NCBI GenBank assembly: GCA_024688095.1
Contig: JAILEJ010000165.1
Location: 1 to 7,473, forward strand
Direction: 5' to 3'
Length of the DNA: 7,473 nt
DNA from: Butyrivibrio sp.
GTDB taxonomy: Bacteria > Bacillota > Clostridia > Lachnospirales > Lachnospiraceae
How positions within the stretch are numbered: position 1 is the stretch's first letter; each line of letters starts with the position of its first letter. The notes under the pieces are model-generated. The model was given only the letters and a program-made list of their open reading frames with translations. It made no database searches and had not been told where the DNA came from. Positions 6,394 to 7,473 of the stretch are shown here, piece by piece. The translations under genes and the position numbers were made by a program.

Positions 6394-7473
6394 TTACAGA
6401 AATGCTTTCATGGTATTTCCAAGTTCGATTATATCTATCGGTTTGGAAATAAATTCGTCAAAACCTGCCTGCATAAATTCTTCTCTGGCACCACTTACAG
6501 CATTTGCTGTAAGTACCAGAATCGGCACCTCTTTATAAAAACCGTTTCTAATCTCACGTATATGCTTCATTGCTTTGGTTCCATTCATAACCGGCATCAT
6601 ATAATCCATAAATATAATGTCAAAGTCAGTGATGCCACATTTTTCAATAGCCTCATCTCCACTAAGACATGTGATAACATCAACATCCATGCTCTCAAGA
6701 ATACCTTTTGCAACAATAAGATTCATTTCATCATCATCTACAACAAGGGCTCTCTTACCTTTAAAACTTGGCCTTTCAACAGAAATAAGATCAGATTTAT
6801 TAGTCTCTTCTCTTTTAAAATTATTTTCAAGAGAATTTTTAAGATAATCAATTACAGAAAGAACATAAATCGGTTTATAAATGATATCGCAGCAGCTTCC
6901 TTCCAGCGGTTTAAAATCATGATGAGTAAATATACATACATTCGTATGCTTTGCCAGACTCTCAAAATATTCCGGATCCATTCCATATTCCCAGGATGCT
7001 ATAAAGACATGGGTAATACTCATTGTTATAAATAATTCTTTAAGTTCAGCAAGAGAACCTGCAGATGTTATATTAAAATGGAATTCATCAATAGCATGAT
7101 TTAACAGTTCATAATAAAACGCCCCCACTTCAGATCTTGTGTATTTCTCTCTGTTAAAATATGCAATGATATTGCACTCTGAAACTCTGTCCATTGTAAT
7201 TCCAGGTTCAGGATTAGCTATTTTTTGCGGAATGGAAATATGTATATGTGTCCCCTTTTCCGGAACGCTGTCTATTTTTATAAATCCATTCATCCTATTA
7301 ACAAGACCTTCTACAATTGCTATTCCAAGGCCAAGACCACCGATTTTTCTCTCTTCATTTATGTTTCCAAGATATACCCCTCCAAAAAGCATATTCTTCT
7401 GTTTTTCAGTGATTCCACATCCTGTATCATATAAATCTATGTTCAGATTTATGCCATAATATTCTTTTCTACC
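6394..7473 (-). CDS. Hybrid histidine kinase, C-terminal part (cut by window edge)
   Basis: The frame stays open to the right edge, so the true start lies outside; 359 residues are visible. An internal ATG at 7390-7392 is not the start, because the ATPase G1 box DTGCGI (visible residues 16-21) lies upstream of it. The G2 box GGLGLGIA (45-52) and the end of the ATPase fold (to about 85) follow. A receiver-like domain (about 100-215) keeps the Lys-Pro (200-201) but lacks the acidic pair and phosphoacceptor aspartate. A complete receiver (240-359) has D246-D248, phosphoacceptor D290, T322 and K344. No Hpt domain follows: the protein ends at the receiver. The real receiver closely resembles that of the next gene, 18 nt downstream, suggesting related kinases that may work together. 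The input domain and phospho-accepting histidine are outside the window. Confidence 0.9.
   Translation of the reverse strand, partial: GRKEYYGINLNIDLYDTGCGITEKQKNMLFGGVYLGNINEERKIGGLGLGIAIVEGLVNRMNGFIKIDSVPEKGTHIHISIPQKIANPEPGITMDRVSECNIIAYFNREKYTRSEVGAFYYELLNHAIDEFHFNITSAGSLAELKELFITMSITHVFIASWEYGMDPEYFESLAKHTNVCIFTHHDFKPLEGSCCDIIYKPIYVLSVIDYLKNSLENNFKREETNKSDLISVERPSFKGKRALVVDDDEMNLIVAKGILESMDVDVITCLSGDEAIEKCGITDFDIIFMDYMMPVMNGTKAMKHIREIRNGFYKEVPILVLTANAVSGAREEFMQAGFDEFISKPIDIIELGNTMKAFL

Noticed and set aside
6562..7035. Plus-strand open frame of 157 codons opposite the hybrid kinase
   Set aside because: It is antisense to a well-supported conserved domain gene and has no recognisable domain or plausible ribosome binding context; its length reflects AT-rich codon bias on the other strand. 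The same applies to the other plus-strand frames.
7390..7392. ATG that could be read as the start of the right-hand kinase gene
   Set aside because: The same frame continues without a stop to the window edge and encodes the kinase G1 box DTGCGI upstream, so this Met is internal and the gene is cut by the edge.

Overview
The window is AT-rich, low-G+C chromosomal DNA with every credible gene on the minus strand. Strong AGGAGG-type ribosome binding sites, the clostridial-type dUTPase, a DegV-family protein and a hexuronate (pectin/glucuronate) catabolism gene point to a Firmicute, most likely a gut or rumen Lachnospiraceae of the Butyrivibrio/Roseburia kind. This assignment is an inference from protein style and composition; no rRNA or other marker gene is present.

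Layout, in transcription order from the right edge: (1) the 3' part of a hybrid histidine kinase (6394 to beyond 7473), cut by the window edge inside its ATPase domain, with a degenerate receiver and a normal receiver; (2) 18 nt later, a 1051-residue protein (3220-6375) joining a complete DegV-type lipid-binding domain to about six membrane helices, a full histidine kinase, a receiver, a low-complexity repeat linker and a histidine phosphotransfer domain; (3) 22 nt later, a dUTPase (2760-3197); (4) 2 nt later, a YggS/PLPBP-type PLP protein (2059-2757); (5) a clear intrinsic terminator (about 2009-2045). The tight spacing suggests that these four genes form one operon whose promoter lies outside the window.

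Separately, uxaB (tagaturonate reductase, 286-1782, GTG start) is a single-gene unit. A 276-nt upstream region holds a plausible extended -10 promoter, two 14-bp palindromic LacI/CcpA-type operators 69 bp apart, and a small leader hairpin. A strong hairpin follows the gene at 155-190. Beyond it, the left edge (1-140) is a locally G+C-rich, hairpin-forming non-coding element that looks like a dispersed intergenic repeat.

The most interesting item is the DegV-membrane-kinase-receiver-Hpt fusion. DegV/FakB proteins normally bind fatty acids for the fatty-acid kinase FakA. Here the domain sits on the N-terminus of a membrane-bound phosphorelay kinase, and an even helix count would put both ends in the cytoplasm. 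This suggests a sensor of intracellular acyl lipid that signals through a His-Asp-His relay, perhaps shared with the adjacent hybrid kinase. The architecture is read directly from the sequence; the sensing role is a hypothesis.
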